Shown here: positions 42,570 to 51,159 of the stretch, one piece after another
Layout: each line of letters begins with the position of its first letter
Numbering within the stretch: the stretch's first letter is position 1
NCBI GenBank assembly: GCA_963753245.1
Contig: CAVWBK010000011.1
Coordinates: forward strand, 124,001-188,000
Origin: VRUE01 sp963753245
GTDB lineage: Bacteria; Actinomycetota; Thermoleophilia; Solirubrobacterales; 70-9
Length of the DNA stretch: 64,000 bases
Reading direction: 5' to 3'
Made by a program: the position numbers and the translations under genes
Notes under the pieces: generated by a model
What the model saw: the letters and a program-made list of their open reading frames with translations, nothing else
Database searches by the model: none
What the model was told of the DNA's origin: nothing

Positions 42570-42776
42570 CTACGAGGTCTGCTGAACGCTCGCCGCGGCG
42601 GGGCCCTTGGGGCCTTCCTCGGACTCGTAGCTCACTTTCGAACCCTCGGTCAGGGACTTGAAGCCCTCGCCGAGGATCGCGCTGTGATGGACGAAGACGT
42701 CCTTTGAGCCATCATCGGGTGTGATGAACCCGTAGCCCTTATCGTCGCTAAACCACTTGACAGTTCCAGTGGGCAT
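42570..42776 (-). CDS. Cold-shock protein (CspA family)
   Basis: A 68-residue single-stranded nucleic-acid-binding OB-fold protein. RNP1 is KWFSDDKGYGFI at residues 7-18 and RNP2 is DVFVHHSAI at residues 27-35. The usual VSYESEEGPKGPAAASV end is present. ATG 42776 follows GGAGGCA. It has a long leader towards 43000 with a small GTCGGG-ATTTA-CCCGAC hairpin at 42854-42870, common in cold-shock genes, and a strong terminator behind it. Confidence 0.96.
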   Translation of the reverse strand: MPTGTVKWFSDDKGYGFITPDDGSKDVFVHHSAILGEGFKSLTEGSKVSYESEEGPKGPAAASVQQTS

Positions 42777-43094
42777 GCATTGCCTCCACTTCATTGTGCT
42801 GCGAACGCGGAGGATGCGGTGAAGCAACGACGCGAGCGCTAGACACAGCTTTTGTCGGGATTTACCCGACCCAAAGGCGGCACCGTAGCAGGGTTTGTGG
42901 CCGAGCCGCCTCGTGGAGCCCGTACATTTACCCGAGGCCTCATCAGCCTTTTCAACGGGGAGGGCGGGGACCGCGCAGCGGATGAGGAAACCATGAGGAA
43001 TCTCACCGATAGAGCAGACTCCGTGCAGGCGCGCCGCTCGGAAGAGTGTCGCGTCGTGTTTAGGGTGGGTCAAGACCGGTCGATATGCAAAGCG
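42777..43094. other. Divergent promoter region of the cold-shock and subtilase-like genes
   Basis: About 318 bases. The cold-shock leader on the minus strand includes GGAGGCAATGC before the ATG and the hairpin 42854-42870. On the plus strand ATG 42993 with GAGGAAACC upstream is an alternative start of the subtilase-like gene. Nothing else was recognised. Confidence 0.5.
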
Positions 43095-45524
43095 ATGATG
43101 ACGGCGGGGGGGCTCCCGATCCGACGTGCCCTGCTCTGTGCGGCGTTGCTCTGCGCGCTGTTGGCCCCCGCCAGCGCCTCCGCGTATCGGCGACCCGGCG
43201 ATGGAATTCTCTCGCCGCGACTCGCTTTGCTGGCGCGGACGCCGGTGAGCACTGAGAGCGCCGCCGGGCAGGCGCGGGCGGTCGGGCTGCCGCTCGAAGG
43301 GCCCGGCAGCCTTCAGCGTGCCGGCCGGCGGGTGTTGGCCGAAGTCCGCTTCAGCGGTGGGGCGCTCGCCCAACTCGCCGAGATGCGCTCGGCGGGGCTG
43401 CAGATACTCCTCGCCGATCGCCGCTATCAGACCGTAACCGTCGCGGCCAAGCCCGGTGAGCTCCCCGAGTTGAGTGCGATCGCCGGTGCGAAAAGCGCTC
43501 GCGAGGTGCTCGCCCCCTCGGTTGCGAGCGCCCCCTGTGCGGGTGCGATTACCTCCGAAGGCGATACGCAGCTGAACGCCGCGGCGGCGCGGGCGGATTT
43601 CGGCGTCGATGGCAGCGGCGTCACGGTCGGCATTCTCTCGGACTCCTTCGCCACTGCCACCGGGACCGCGACGACCGCGGAAGGCGACGTCCTGAGCGGT
43701 GATCTTCCCGGCAAAGGCAATCCCTGCGGCAACACCGCTCCGGTCGGGATCCTCTCCGACTACTCGCCGCTCTCCGCCTCAGAACCCGAAGCTAGCGATG
43801 AGGGCCGCGCGATGGCCCAGATCGTCCACGATCTCGCTCCCGGCGCGGCGATCGATTTCGCCACCGCCGAGGGCGGCGAAGCGGTCTTCGCCAAACACAT
43901 CAAGCAGTTGGCGGCGGCCGGCGCCAGGGTGATCGTCGATGACGTCAGCTACTTTGGTGAGCCCTTTTTCCAGGACGGACCGGTCGCAGTCGCGATCGGC
44001 GAAGTGGTCGCCGGCGGGGTCACCTATCTCTCGGCGGCGGGCAACGACAACCTTGAAGATGAAGCCGGCAACCAGATCGCCTCCTGGGAAACGCCGGAAT
44101 TCCGCGACTCGGCCGGTTGTCCGCCCGAACTGGAATCGATCGCCGCGCACCCAGACCACTGCCTGAACTTCGACCCAAAAGCCGGCCAGGAAGACGACAC
44201 CCTGGGGATCCTCGTCGAACCCGAAGAAACCCTGGTCGTCGACCTGCAGTGGGCCGAACCCTGGTTTGGGGTTGAAGCTGACCTCGACGCCTACCTGCTC
44301 GACGGCGCCGGCAAACCACTCACTCCAGTTGAAGGGGGGACCAGCGACAACATCTCCGAGCAGGTTCCGGTCGAGGAACTCGTTTGGGAAAATCCGAGCG
44401 CTTCCGCCCAGGAAGTACAGCTCGCCGTCGATCGCTGCTTCGGGGCGGTCTGCAACAAAACCGCTTCGACTACGGCCAAACCGCGGGTCAAGATTCTCCT
44501 CGCCGAGAACGGCACCGGGGTCAGCGAGATCGAGTATCCGAAATCCTCCGGAGGCGACATCGTCGGCCCCACCGTCTATGGGCACAGTGGTTCGCCCAAT
44601 GTGATCGGTGTCGGCGCGGTGCGTTTCGATAACGGCTCGGCTCCTGAGCCCTACTCTTCCCGCGGTCCCGTCACCCACTACTTCGGGCCGGTCAGCAGCC
44701 CGGCGCCGGCGCCGGCTCTCCCGTCCGCGCAGACGATCTCAAAGCCCGACCTGGTCGCCACCGACTGCGTCCAGACCACCTTCTTCGTGCCGGCCAAATC
44801 GGGTGGCTTCCGCTTCTGCGGGACCTCGGCGGCGGCGCCCCATGCAGCCGCCGTGGCCGCCCTGGCGCTGCAGGCCGATCCGGCGGCGATACCGGCTCAG
44901 ATCAGCTCCGGGCTCACCGCGACCGCCAGGCCGATGCCGCCCTTCGGCGTCGATGACGTCGGTGCCGGGCTGATCGATGCCTACGGCGCCGTCGATGAAA
45001 TCGCCCTGCCGCCGAAGGTCAGCTTTGCCGAACCGGCGTTCCTCACCCGCAACCGGTCGCCCACGATCGCCTTTGCGGCAAATCGCCCGGTCAGCTTCTC
45101 GTGCTCACTCGACGGCGCCGCGGCGCGCCCCTGTTCCTCTCCGTTCACGCCTGCAGAACCATTGCTCGATGGCGAACACAGCCTGCTCGTCAGTGCCGTT
45201 GACCTGAGCGGCAGGGTGGGGCGGGGGGAAACGCACTTCCGGATCGACACGGTTGCGCCGCGGACCTTCATCAAGGTCCATCCGCGAAAGAACGTCCGCA
45301 TCCACGGGCGTCGGACCCGTCTGACCTTCGGTTTCCGATCAAACGAGGCGGGCGCGACGTTCATCTGCAGGGTCGATGGCGGCCTCTTTCATTTCTGTCC
45401 CGCTGTCCTCACACGCGGCTTCGGTGCCGGAGTCCACGTGGTGCGCGTCAAAGCCCTCGATCCGGCTGGCAATGTCGATCCAACCGAGGCGGTTTTTCGC
45501 TTTAAGGTCAAGCGGATCCACTAG
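43095..45524 (+). CDS. Secreted subtilase-fold protein with Glu in place of the catalytic His
   Basis: About 809 residues. A signal peptide (residues 1-30, ending ASASA) is followed by a subtilisin-like domain. The catalytic aspartate is in GVTVGILSDSF near residue 175 and the serine in CGTSAAAPHAAAVAALAL near residue 580. The segment that normally holds the histidine reads SDEGRAMAQIVHDLAPGA, with Glu at its position, so a non-standard Asp-Glu-Ser site or loss of activity is possible. A PPC-like beta domain (about 360-470) is inserted, and two Ig-like repeats with paired cysteines end the protein. Many Glu codons in the middle are GAA. ATG 42993 is an alternative start with a better ribosome-binding site. 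Confidence 0.8.
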   Translation: MMTAGGLPIRRALLCAALLCALLAPASASAYRRPGDGILSPRLALLARTPVSTESAAGQARAVGLPLEGPGSLQRAGRRVLAEVRFSGGALAQLAEMRSAGLQILLADRRYQTVTVAAKPGELPELSAIAGAKSAREVLAPSVASAPCAGAITSEGDTQLNAAAARADFGVDGSGVTVGILSDSFATATGTATTAEGDVLSGDLPGKGNPCGNTAPVGILSDYSPLSASEPEASDEGRAMAQIVHDLAPGAAIDFATAEGGEAVFAKHIKQLAAAGARVIVDDVSYFGEPFFQDGPVAVAIGEVVAGGVTYLSAAGNDNLEDEAGNQIASWETPEFRDSAGCPPELESIAAHPDHCLNFDPKAGQEDDTLGILVEPEETLVVDLQWAEPWFGVEADLDAYLLDGAGKPLTPVEGGTSDNISEQVPVEELVWENPSASAQEVQLAVDRCFGAVCNKTASTTAKPRVKILLAENGTGVSEIEYPKSSGGDIVGPTVYGHSGSPNVIGVGAVRFDNGSAPEPYSSRGPVTHYFGPVSSPAPAPALPSAQTISKPDLVATDCVQTTFFVPAKSGGFRFCGTSAAAPHAAAVAALALQADPAAIPAQISSGLTATARPMPPFGVDDVGAGLIDAYGAVDEIALPPKVSFAEPAFLTRNRSPTIAFAANRPVSFSCSLDGAAARPCSSPFTPAEPLLDGEHSLLVSAVDLSGRVGRGETHFRIDTVAPRTFIKVHPRKNVRIHGRRTRLTFGFRSNEAGATFICRVDGGLFHFCPAVLTRGFGAGVHVVRVKALDPAGNVDPTEAVFRFKVKRIH

Positions 45525-46219
45525 CCCTTGCTCGGGCGCCGTGATTGGCGGCGGGCGATGCGATGGCCGATCAATAGCAACGCCAGTAGCGCCCCCGCGC
45601 TGGCCAAAACCAGGGGATCGGTGAGGCTCAGTCCTTCCAGGCGGGTGCCGAAATAGACGGCGAGTGCGGTGATCGGCAGGTAGCCGAGAACCGTGGTCCA
45701 GATGTAACGCCAAAGCGGTACGCGGGCCGCGCCCATCGCATAACAAATCAGGCTAAAGGGCAGGATCGGAATCAAACGGACCGCGATCAGCATCGTCGCG
45801 CCACCGCGCTCGACTGTGGCTTCGGCCCGCGCGAAGCGCCTGGCGCCGAGCCAGCGCTCGAGCAGCGGGCGGGCGACCGAGCGTCCGACCGCGTAGCAGA
45901 GCAGGCCGGAGAGCAGCCAGCCGACCGACATCAAGGCGAGCGCCGGCCAGAAGCCGTAGACGAAGCCGGCCGCCGCGTCGATGATCTCCGCCGGGTAGAA
46001 GACGACCGCGTGGGCCAGGGTCAGAGCGAGGATCAGGACCGCACCACCGAAGCCGAGACCTTCGACCTGGGCGCGCACTTTGCCGCTGTCGCCTTGAAGT
46101 GCGGCGTCGAAGGCTCGGTGCAGGTCGGGGACCGCCGCCACCAGGCCGCCGAGCAGTGCGATTCCGGTCAGCGTGACCCCGATCGCGACCAGCGGCGGTC
46201 GCTCCGCGGAGCCCTCCAT
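45521..46219 (-). CDS. TVP38/TMEM64 (DedA-like) family membrane protein
   Basis: A 232-residue membrane protein of the SNARE-associated/TVP38 family. The re-entrant motif PAEIIDAAAGFVYGFWPAL near residue 80 and the second GATMLIAVRLIPILPFSLICYAMGA near residue 145 mark the family, now linked to lipid scrambling (DedA/VTT fold). Start ATG 46219 follows GAGAGG, 7 nt after the RecD2 stop, so it is co-transcribed with recD2. Its stop shares CTAG with the stop of the convergent subtilase-like gene. Confidence 0.88.
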   Translation of the reverse strand: MEGSAERPPLVAIGVTLTGIALLGGLVAAVPDLHRAFDAALQGDSGKVRAQVEGLGFGGAVLILALTLAHAVVFYPAEIIDAAAGFVYGFWPALALMSVGWLLSGLLCYAVGRSVARPLLERWLGARRFARAEATVERGGATMLIAVRLIPILPFSLICYAMGAARVPLWRYIWTTVLGYLPITALAVYFGTRLEGLSLTDPLVLASAGALLALLLIGHRIARRQSRRPSKG

Positions 46220-46226
46220 TGACCTC

Positions 46227-48353
46227 TCAGCCGCCGCCCAGCCGCTCGACCAGCCCCGAGTGTCGCCCGCCGCTGTCGTCACGGGCGATCGCCGAGCGCA
46301 ACGCGGCCTGGTCGCCGACCATCACGCAGGTGCTGCGCGCCCGGGTGATCGCCGTGTAGAGCAGGGGGCGGGTCAGCATCCTGATATGCGAGCGGTGACA
46401 GATGCCGACGACGACCGGAACCTCACAACCCTGGGCCTTGTGGACGGAGATTGCATAGGCGAGCCGCAGTGTGGCGGTCTCACCGTAGGGGATGCTCAGT
46501 GAGCCACCATCGTCGGTGTCGACGGTGATCGATTCATCCTCAGGATCGTCCGCCCGCAGAAAGACGATCGAGCCGTTCATCAGGCCCAGCTCGTGTGCGT
46601 TGCGGGTCTGGATCAGGCGGTCACCGATCCGAAAGCGCCCGCTGAGCGCCGCGGCGCCGCGCGGATTGAGACGCTCGCGGAGGCGCTCGTTGAGCACATC
46701 GATCCCAATTGGCCCCCGGTATATCGGTGCCAAGACCTGGACGTCGCGGATCGGGTCAAGCTCCAAACGCCGTGGGACGCGCTCGGCGACAACCTCGACC
46801 ACCGTCTCCAGGGCGCGCTCGGGAGTGGCGCGGTCGATGAAGAAGAAATCATGGTCCTGGTCGGCTTCGGGTTCGAGGTGGGGGGGCCGGCCGCCGTTGA
46901 TCTCATGGGCCGCGGTCGTGATCATCGAACGCGCCGCCTGGCGAAAGACCTGGTTGAGACGCACGACGGGAGCGATCTCGGCGGAGATCAGATCTTCGAA
47001 TGGCTTGCCGGCGCCGATCGGTGGCAGCTGATCCGCGTCGCCGACGAAGACGATGTGGGTGGACTCGGCCAGACCGTCGAGCAGGACCTCGATAAGGCGC
47101 AGGTTGAGCATCGAGGACTCGTCGACGATCACGATCTCAACCGGCAGTGGATGCCCCGGTCCAAAGGCGGGGCTTCGGCCCGGCATCCACTCCAGCATCC
47201 GGTGGATCGTCTGCGCCTCGTGACCGGTCGCCTCCTCAAGGCGCCGTGCCGCGCGTCCGGTTGGAGCGCAGAGCGCGATCCTCGCGCCCGCGGCCTCAGC
47301 CTCGGCGACGATCGCCCGGGTGCAGACCGTCTTGCCGACTCCGGGGCCGCCGGTCAGGACCGAGATCCGCGCCGCGAAGGCGCCGCGCACGGCCGCCCAC
47401 TGCTCGTCGGTGAGCTCGCCCGCGGGCGACTCGCCCGGACTGTGGCCAAGAAGTGGTTCGCCGCCAGCTCGGGTGAGGAGGGTCTGGGCGACGGAGAGCT
47501 CGGCGGCCAGGGTCGAGTCGCGGTAGACGCGCCCGTCCTCGGTGGCTAGGCCGCGCGCTTGGACTAGGACCTCCGGGTCGGGTGCGAACCCGATCAGTTT
47601 TGCCGTGCGCGCGCTCAGCTCACCCTGCGGCAGGTAGGTATGGCCCTGGGCTTCGGCTTCGGCCAGCGTGTAGGCAGCCGCAGCCTGGGCGCGGCGCGGG
47701 GATTCGGGCGGCACGTCGGCGGCCAGCGCAATCCTGTCGGCGCGCAGGAAGCCGACGCCGACGATCTCGGTGAGCCGGTAGGGATCCTCATGCAGGATTG
47801 CCAGCGAACGCTCACCGAAGCGACCGTGGATTGGGGCCGCGAGGTGGGCCAGCCCGTGTGGGGCCAGCTGGACGTGGAGGTCTCGGACCGCGCGCGAGGC
47901 ATGCCAGGACTCGGCCGCCGCCGCGGCCTGCTTGCCGCTGATCCCGCGCAGGGCGCCGAAGGTGGCGGTCGGGTCGGCGGCGATCGCGCCGAGCACCCCC
48001 TCACCATGTTCTTTGACCAGGCGCTCGGCCCGCGCCGGACCGATGTGGCGTAGCGAGGTGAGGTAGGCGATCCGACCCTTATGGTCGGTGGGGTCGAGTG
48101 GCAGAGCTCCGCGGGCGCGGAGCTGGCGCCCGTAGCGCGAGTGCGTCTGCCATTCGCCGCTCACTTCGGCCCGCTCGCCGGCCTTGAGATGGGCGACCGG
48201 GCCGACCAGGACAAAGCCCTCACCTGACTCGGCGTCCTGCACCTCAAGGACCGCGTAGCCATCATCCTCGGCGCTATAGATCACGCCCAATACCTCGATC
48301 GTCGCCGCGTAGGTTGTCTCCTCGGTATCGAAGAGGGTCGTCGTCATTTTCAC
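46227..48353 (-). CDS. recD2: RecD2-type ATP-dependent DNA helicase
   Basis: A 708-residue 5'-3' SF1B helicase. The N-terminal OB-like domain and the helix-hairpin-helix region (LRHIGPARAERLVKEHG, GISGKQ, VGVGFLRADRIA) are typical of RecD2. Walker A is LTGGPGVGKT near residue 333, Walker B IVIVDESSMLN near 400, motif III VGDADQLPPIGAG, and motif VI VHKAQGCEVPVVV, TAITRARS near the end. RecBC genes are not in the window. GTG 48353 was preferred because TAGCTT ends 6 nt upstream, as for a leaderless mRNA; the in-frame ATG two codons later is the alternative. Promoter faces the gene at 48416. Confidence 0.93.
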   Translation of the reverse strand: MKMTTTLFDTEETTYAATIEVLGVIYSAEDDGYAVLEVQDAESGEGFVLVGPVAHLKAGERAEVSGEWQTHSRYGRQLRARGALPLDPTDHKGRIAYLTSLRHIGPARAERLVKEHGEGVLGAIAADPTATFGALRGISGKQAAAAAESWHASRAVRDLHVQLAPHGLAHLAAPIHGRFGERSLAILHEDPYRLTEIVGVGFLRADRIALAADVPPESPRRAQAAAAYTLAEAEAQGHTYLPQGELSARTAKLIGFAPDPEVLVQARGLATEDGRVYRDSTLAAELSVAQTLLTRAGGEPLLGHSPGESPAGELTDEQWAAVRGAFAARISVLTGGPGVGKTVCTRAIVAEAEAAGARIALCAPTGRAARRLEEATGHEAQTIHRMLEWMPGRSPAFGPGHPLPVEIVIVDESSMLNLRLIEVLLDGLAESTHIVFVGDADQLPPIGAGKPFEDLISAEIAPVVRLNQVFRQAARSMITTAAHEINGGRPPHLEPEADQDHDFFFIDRATPERALETVVEVVAERVPRRLELDPIRDVQVLAPIYRGPIGIDVLNERLRERLNPRGAAALSGRFRIGDRLIQTRNAHELGLMNGSIVFLRADDPEDESITVDTDDGGSLSIPYGETATLRLAYAISVHKAQGCEVPVVVGICHRSHIRMLTRPLLYTAITRARSTCVMVGDQAALRSAIARDDSGGRHSGLVERLGGG

Positions 48354-48415
48354 AGCTCAAAGCTAGCCGCAGCCGAGGCGGCAGGGGCGGCGGTGAGGAC
48401 GTAGCATCGGCCGCA

Positions 48416-48874
48416 ATGTCGGCCAGCGAGTCACTTCCCTTCATCGACCAGCACGCAACCCGGGTCGGCGCCGCACCTGAGGCAACCTGGGGGGCGCTGT
48501 TGGGGATGCTCGGGGCCTCGGTCTCGGCCGCGCCCGCGGCCCATTTCGCGCGGCTTCTCGGATGCTCGGACACGCTCGCCGCCGGCCCGCGGCCGCTCGC
48601 CGCCGGCTCGAGGATTCCTGGATTCCAGGTCGAGGTCGCCACGGAGCCGCAGAAACTGGCGCTGGTCGGGCGCCATCGTTTCTCCGACTACGCGTTGATC
48701 TTTCGACTCGATCAGCTTGGGGTCGCAGGGACCCGCCTGCGCGCCGAGACCCGCGCCGAGTTCCCGGGTCTCAGGGGCCGGCTCTACCGGGCCCTGGTGA
48801 TCGGCAGTGGCGCCCCCATGCTCATCACACGGGGGCTGCTTGACGCAGCCAGGCGTCACGCCGAGAGGGCCTGA
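48416..48874 (+). CDS. SRPBCC-like (polyketide cyclase/START fold) protein
   Basis: A 152-residue protein with the ligand-binding SRPBCC look: an opening strand-helix (IDQHATRVGAAPEATWGALL), a beta-rich middle including GFQVEVATEPQKLALVGRHRFSDYA split over about 20-residue strands, and a long C-terminal helix. The ligand is not known. TAGCAT (48402-48407) ends 8 nt before the ATG, fitting a leaderless mRNA. The next small gene starts 2 nt after its stop. Confidence 0.7.
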   Translation: MSASESLPFIDQHATRVGAAPEATWGALLGMLGASVSAAPAAHFARLLGCSDTLAAGPRPLAAGSRIPGFQVEVATEPQKLALVGRHRFSDYALIFRLDQLGVAGTRLRAETRAEFPGLRGRLYRALVIGSGAPMLITRGLLDAARRHAERA

Positions 48875-48876
48875 GG

Positions 48877-49071
48877 GTGGCCGGCGTCCCCTGTGGCGGG
48901 CGAGCCGGCCTCTGCGACAGCTGTAGCCATCAAAAGCTGATTCACAACACCCGCGGATCGGTTTTCTCGTTGTGCCTGCGTTCGCGGGAGGACCCCGCCT
49001 ATCCGCGCTACCCGCGGGTGCCGGTCGTTGCCTGCCCCGGCCACGAGGAGCGTGGCCGGGGCGGTCGCTGA
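48877..49071 (+). CDS. Small cysteine-rich protein, probably metal-binding
   Basis: 64 residues. Cysteines lie at CDSCSHQK (CxxC), SLCLRSRED and VACPGHEE, with two histidines, an arrangement that can bind a zinc or other metal ion. The middle NTRGSVFSLCLRSREDPAYP and PRVPVVACPGHE segments are conserved-looking; similar short proteins occur across actinobacteria and other phyla without known function. Start is GTG 2 nt after the previous stop. A GC-rich hairpin (49035-49061) overlaps the 3' end. Confidence 0.7.
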   Translation: MAGVPCGGRAGLCDSCSHQKLIHNTRGSVFSLCLRSREDPAYPRYPRVPVVACPGHEERGRGGR

Positions 49072-49083
49072 GCGCGCCTGGAT

Positions 49084-49476
49084 TTAGCTTGCCATCGGGT
49101 CGGCGACGCCGAGCCGGGTGATCTCCGGTGCCTCATAGACGTCGCCAGCCTTGCCGCCGAGGACGAGAACGCGGACCCCGGTCTCGCCTGGCCAGACCTT
49201 GCGCTTGACCCCGGGCCCGACCCTGGTGATGTGGTCTTGATCGAGTGGGAAGCGCTCGTTTTCGATCTCGATCTCGCCGGCGCCGCGCAGAGCTAGGTAG
49301 ACCTCCTCCTGGCCGTCCTCGCTGTGGTCGTGCTCGGGATAGCCCTCGTAGTTGGCCGGCATGTCGATGATCTGCATGCCAAATGATTCCACCCCCAACT
49401 CGGCCCGGGCCCGCTTGAAGGCACCGCCGTAGACGGCCTCCAGATCGTCGATCTTCTTCACCGCGTGTGTGCTCAT
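49084..49476 (-). CDS. Cupin-domain protein
   Basis: A 130-residue single-domain cupin. Motif 1 is GYPEHDHSEDGQEEVYLALRGAG split over residues about 46-68 with the metal-ligand His/His/Glu pattern; motif 2 (PGVKRKVWPGETGVRVLVLGG) lacks the usual third histidine. Ligand or reaction unknown. ATG 49476 follows a very strong AAGGAGGAATCG. It is divergent from the TetR gene at 49580, with the palindrome 49543-49558 between them, and may be a target of that regulator. Confidence 0.88.
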   Translation of the reverse strand: MSTHAVKKIDDLEAVYGGAFKRARAELGVESFGMQIIDMPANYEGYPEHDHSEDGQEEVYLALRGAGEIEIENERFPLDQDHITRVGPGVKRKVWPGETGVRVLVLGGKAGDVYEAPEITRLGVADPMAS

Positions 49477-49542
49477 CGATTCCTCCTTGAAATGGGACTG
49501 GTCGGTGCTTCAGGCAAACCTGGGCGGGATCCTATTCGATTT

Positions 49543-49558
49543 GCACGAACGTTCGTGC
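49543..49558. promoter_or_regulatory. Palindromic operator between cupin and TetR genes
   Basis: GCACGAACGTTCGTGC, a perfect 16-bp palindrome. It lies just upstream of a -10-like TACCCT (49566-49571) of the TetR gene, covering the spacer/-35 area, the usual place for TetR autorepression; it lies 67 nt upstream of the cupin ATG. Confidence 0.75.
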
Positions 49559-49579
49559 TATTCGGTACCCTTCGGGGCG

Positions 49580-50161
49580 ATGGTCACCACGCTGAGCAAG
49601 GGCGAGAGCACCCGCGCGGCAATCCTCGAGCGCGCTGTTGACCTCGCCTCTGCCGAAGGCCTCGACGGCCTCACGATCGGACGGCTGGCCGCCGAGCAGG
49701 AGTTGAGCAAGAGCGGTCTCTTCGCGCATTTTGGCTCCAAGCAGGACCTGCAACTGGCTGTCATTGAGGCGGCCGCCGCGCGCTTTCGCGAGGCCGTGGT
49801 CGACCCCTGCCAGGAGGCCGCGGAGGGTGCTCCACGGCTGCGCGCGATGGCCGCTGCCTATCTCGCCCACCTCGACTCGGGCGCCTACTCAGGCGGTTGC
49901 TTTTGGGCTGCCACCTCGGCTGAGTACGACGATCGGCCGGGGCCGGTGCGCGATGCGATCGCGGGGGCGCTCGACGCCTGGCTCGGAGAGCTCGAGCGGC
50001 AGGCGAGGCTCGCCGGTGCCGCCGATCCCGAGCGCCTTGCCTTCGAGCTCTACTCCATCGTCATCGGAGCCAACTCGCGCTACCGCCTCGGCGGCAATCG
50101 GCGCGTCTTTGACTACGCCCGCCAATCGGTCCAGCGACTGCTGGCCGAGATTCCGGGGTGA
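49580..50161 (+). CDS. TetR-family transcriptional regulator
   Basis: A 193-residue repressor. The helix-turn-helix (RAAILERAVDLASAEG, then LTIGRLAAEQELSKSGLFAHF) fits TetR with the usual AHFGSKQDLQLAV end; the C-terminal domain with CFWAATSAEYDDRPG resembles the YxaF/AcrR-like group with a GGCF motif. ATG 49580 has TACCCT ending 8 nt upstream (leaderless); an in-frame extension to 49469 crosses the operator and was rejected. Divergent from the cupin gene, with the palindrome between. Confidence 0.92.
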   Translation: MVTTLSKGESTRAAILERAVDLASAEGLDGLTIGRLAAEQELSKSGLFAHFGSKQDLQLAVIEAAAARFREAVVDPCQEAAEGAPRLRAMAAAYLAHLDSGAYSGGCFWAATSAEYDDRPGPVRDAIAGALDAWLGELERQARLAGAADPERLAFELYSIVIGANSRYRLGGNRRVFDYARQSVQRLLAEIPG

Positions 50162-50313
50162 GCGCTGAGGATCTGGGGTGCGAAGGCTCGCCCCAGCGCG
50201 GGCTGGCTGGCCGGATTTCGCCGCAGCTGGATCCAGCCCAAGTCCGATCGATTCGGGGGCGCGCAGACGGGTAGCTAGGGTTCGCCTACCCACGCCAAGT
50301 TAGGAGACAGCGA

Positions 50314-51159
50314 ATGGACGTTGCGATCGGACTTCCCAACGCAGTGCCCGGCACGACCGGCGCCCAGATAACCGAGTGGGCGAGGAGAGCCGAGGCGCGG
50401 GGATTTTCCAGCCTGGGCACGATCGACCGCATCGTCTATGACAACTACGAGCCGCTCACCGCGCTCGCCGCCGCTGCCGCGGTGACCGAGCAGATCGGTC
50501 TCTACACCTCCGTGCTGCTCGGGCCACTGCGCCTCAACGTGACCGAGCTCGCCAAGCAGGCGCTCACCGTCAACGCGCTCTCTGGCGGTCGCTTTGTCCT
50601 CGGGGTCGGGATCGGCGGGCGCGAGGACGACTATCGGGCGAGCGGCATCGAGATGAGCGGCCGCGCCGAGAAGATCGACGCGGCGCTGGAGCGCATCCAG
50701 CAGGTCTGGGCAGGGGATGAGGGCATCGGACCCTCGGTTGCTGGACCCCCGCGTCTGATCATCGGCGGCGCCGTCGATGCCTCCTTTGCTCGCGTCGCCC
50801 GCTTTGGCGAGGGCTGGATCGCGGGCGGTTCGGGTCCCGACGAATTCGCTCAATCGGCAGAGAAGGTGAAAGCGGCATGGGCGCAGGCCGGTCGCGACGG
50901 CCAGCCACGCCTCGTCGGGCTCGCCTATTTCTCCCTCGGGGAGGATGGGGAGCGCAACGCGAACGCTTACCTCAAGGACTACTACGGCTGGCTTGGGGAG
51001 GAGGTGGCCGCGATGATCGCCGGCTCCGCGGCCAAGGACGCCGAGACCGTTGGCCAGTACCTCGGCGCCTATCAGGCGGCTGGCTGCGATGAGCTGATCA
51101 TCTTTCCCTCCTCCGCCGACCCGGCGCAGGTCGACCTGCTCGCCGAAGCCGCCCTCTAA
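50314..51159 (+). CDS. LLM-class flavin/F420-dependent oxidoreductase
   Basis: A 281-residue luciferase-like TIM-barrel oxidoreductase. Typical segments are IGLPNAVPGTTG at the start, GFSSLGTIDRIVYD, LNVTELAKQALTVNALSGGRFVLGVGIGG split near residue 90-110 and PRLIIGGAVDASF. Many actinobacterial members use F420; the cofactor and substrate are not certain. ATG 50314 follows TTAGGAGACAGCGA. Its stop shares CTAA with the stop of the convergent secreted protein. Confidence 0.88.
   Translation: MDVAIGLPNAVPGTTGAQITEWARRAEARGFSSLGTIDRIVYDNYEPLTALAAAAAVTEQIGLYTSVLLGPLRLNVTELAKQALTVNALSGGRFVLGVGIGGREDDYRASGIEMSGRAEKIDAALERIQQVWAGDEGIGPSVAGPPRLIIGGAVDASFARVARFGEGWIAGGSGPDEFAQSAEKVKAAWAQAGRDGQPRLVGLAYFSLGEDGERNANAYLKDYYGWLGEEVAAMIAGSAAKDAETVGQYLGAYQAAGCDELIIFPSSADPAQVDLLAEAAL

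Noticed and set aside
41075..42661. 528-residue plus-strand frame opposite typA
   Set aside because: TypA is unambiguous on the minus strand; this frame has no motif and no ribosome-binding site.
49035..49061. GC-rich hairpin CCCCGGCCACG/CGTGGCCGGGG as a terminator
   Set aside because: It overlaps the coding end of the small Cys-rich gene and has no U-tract; not called as a terminator.
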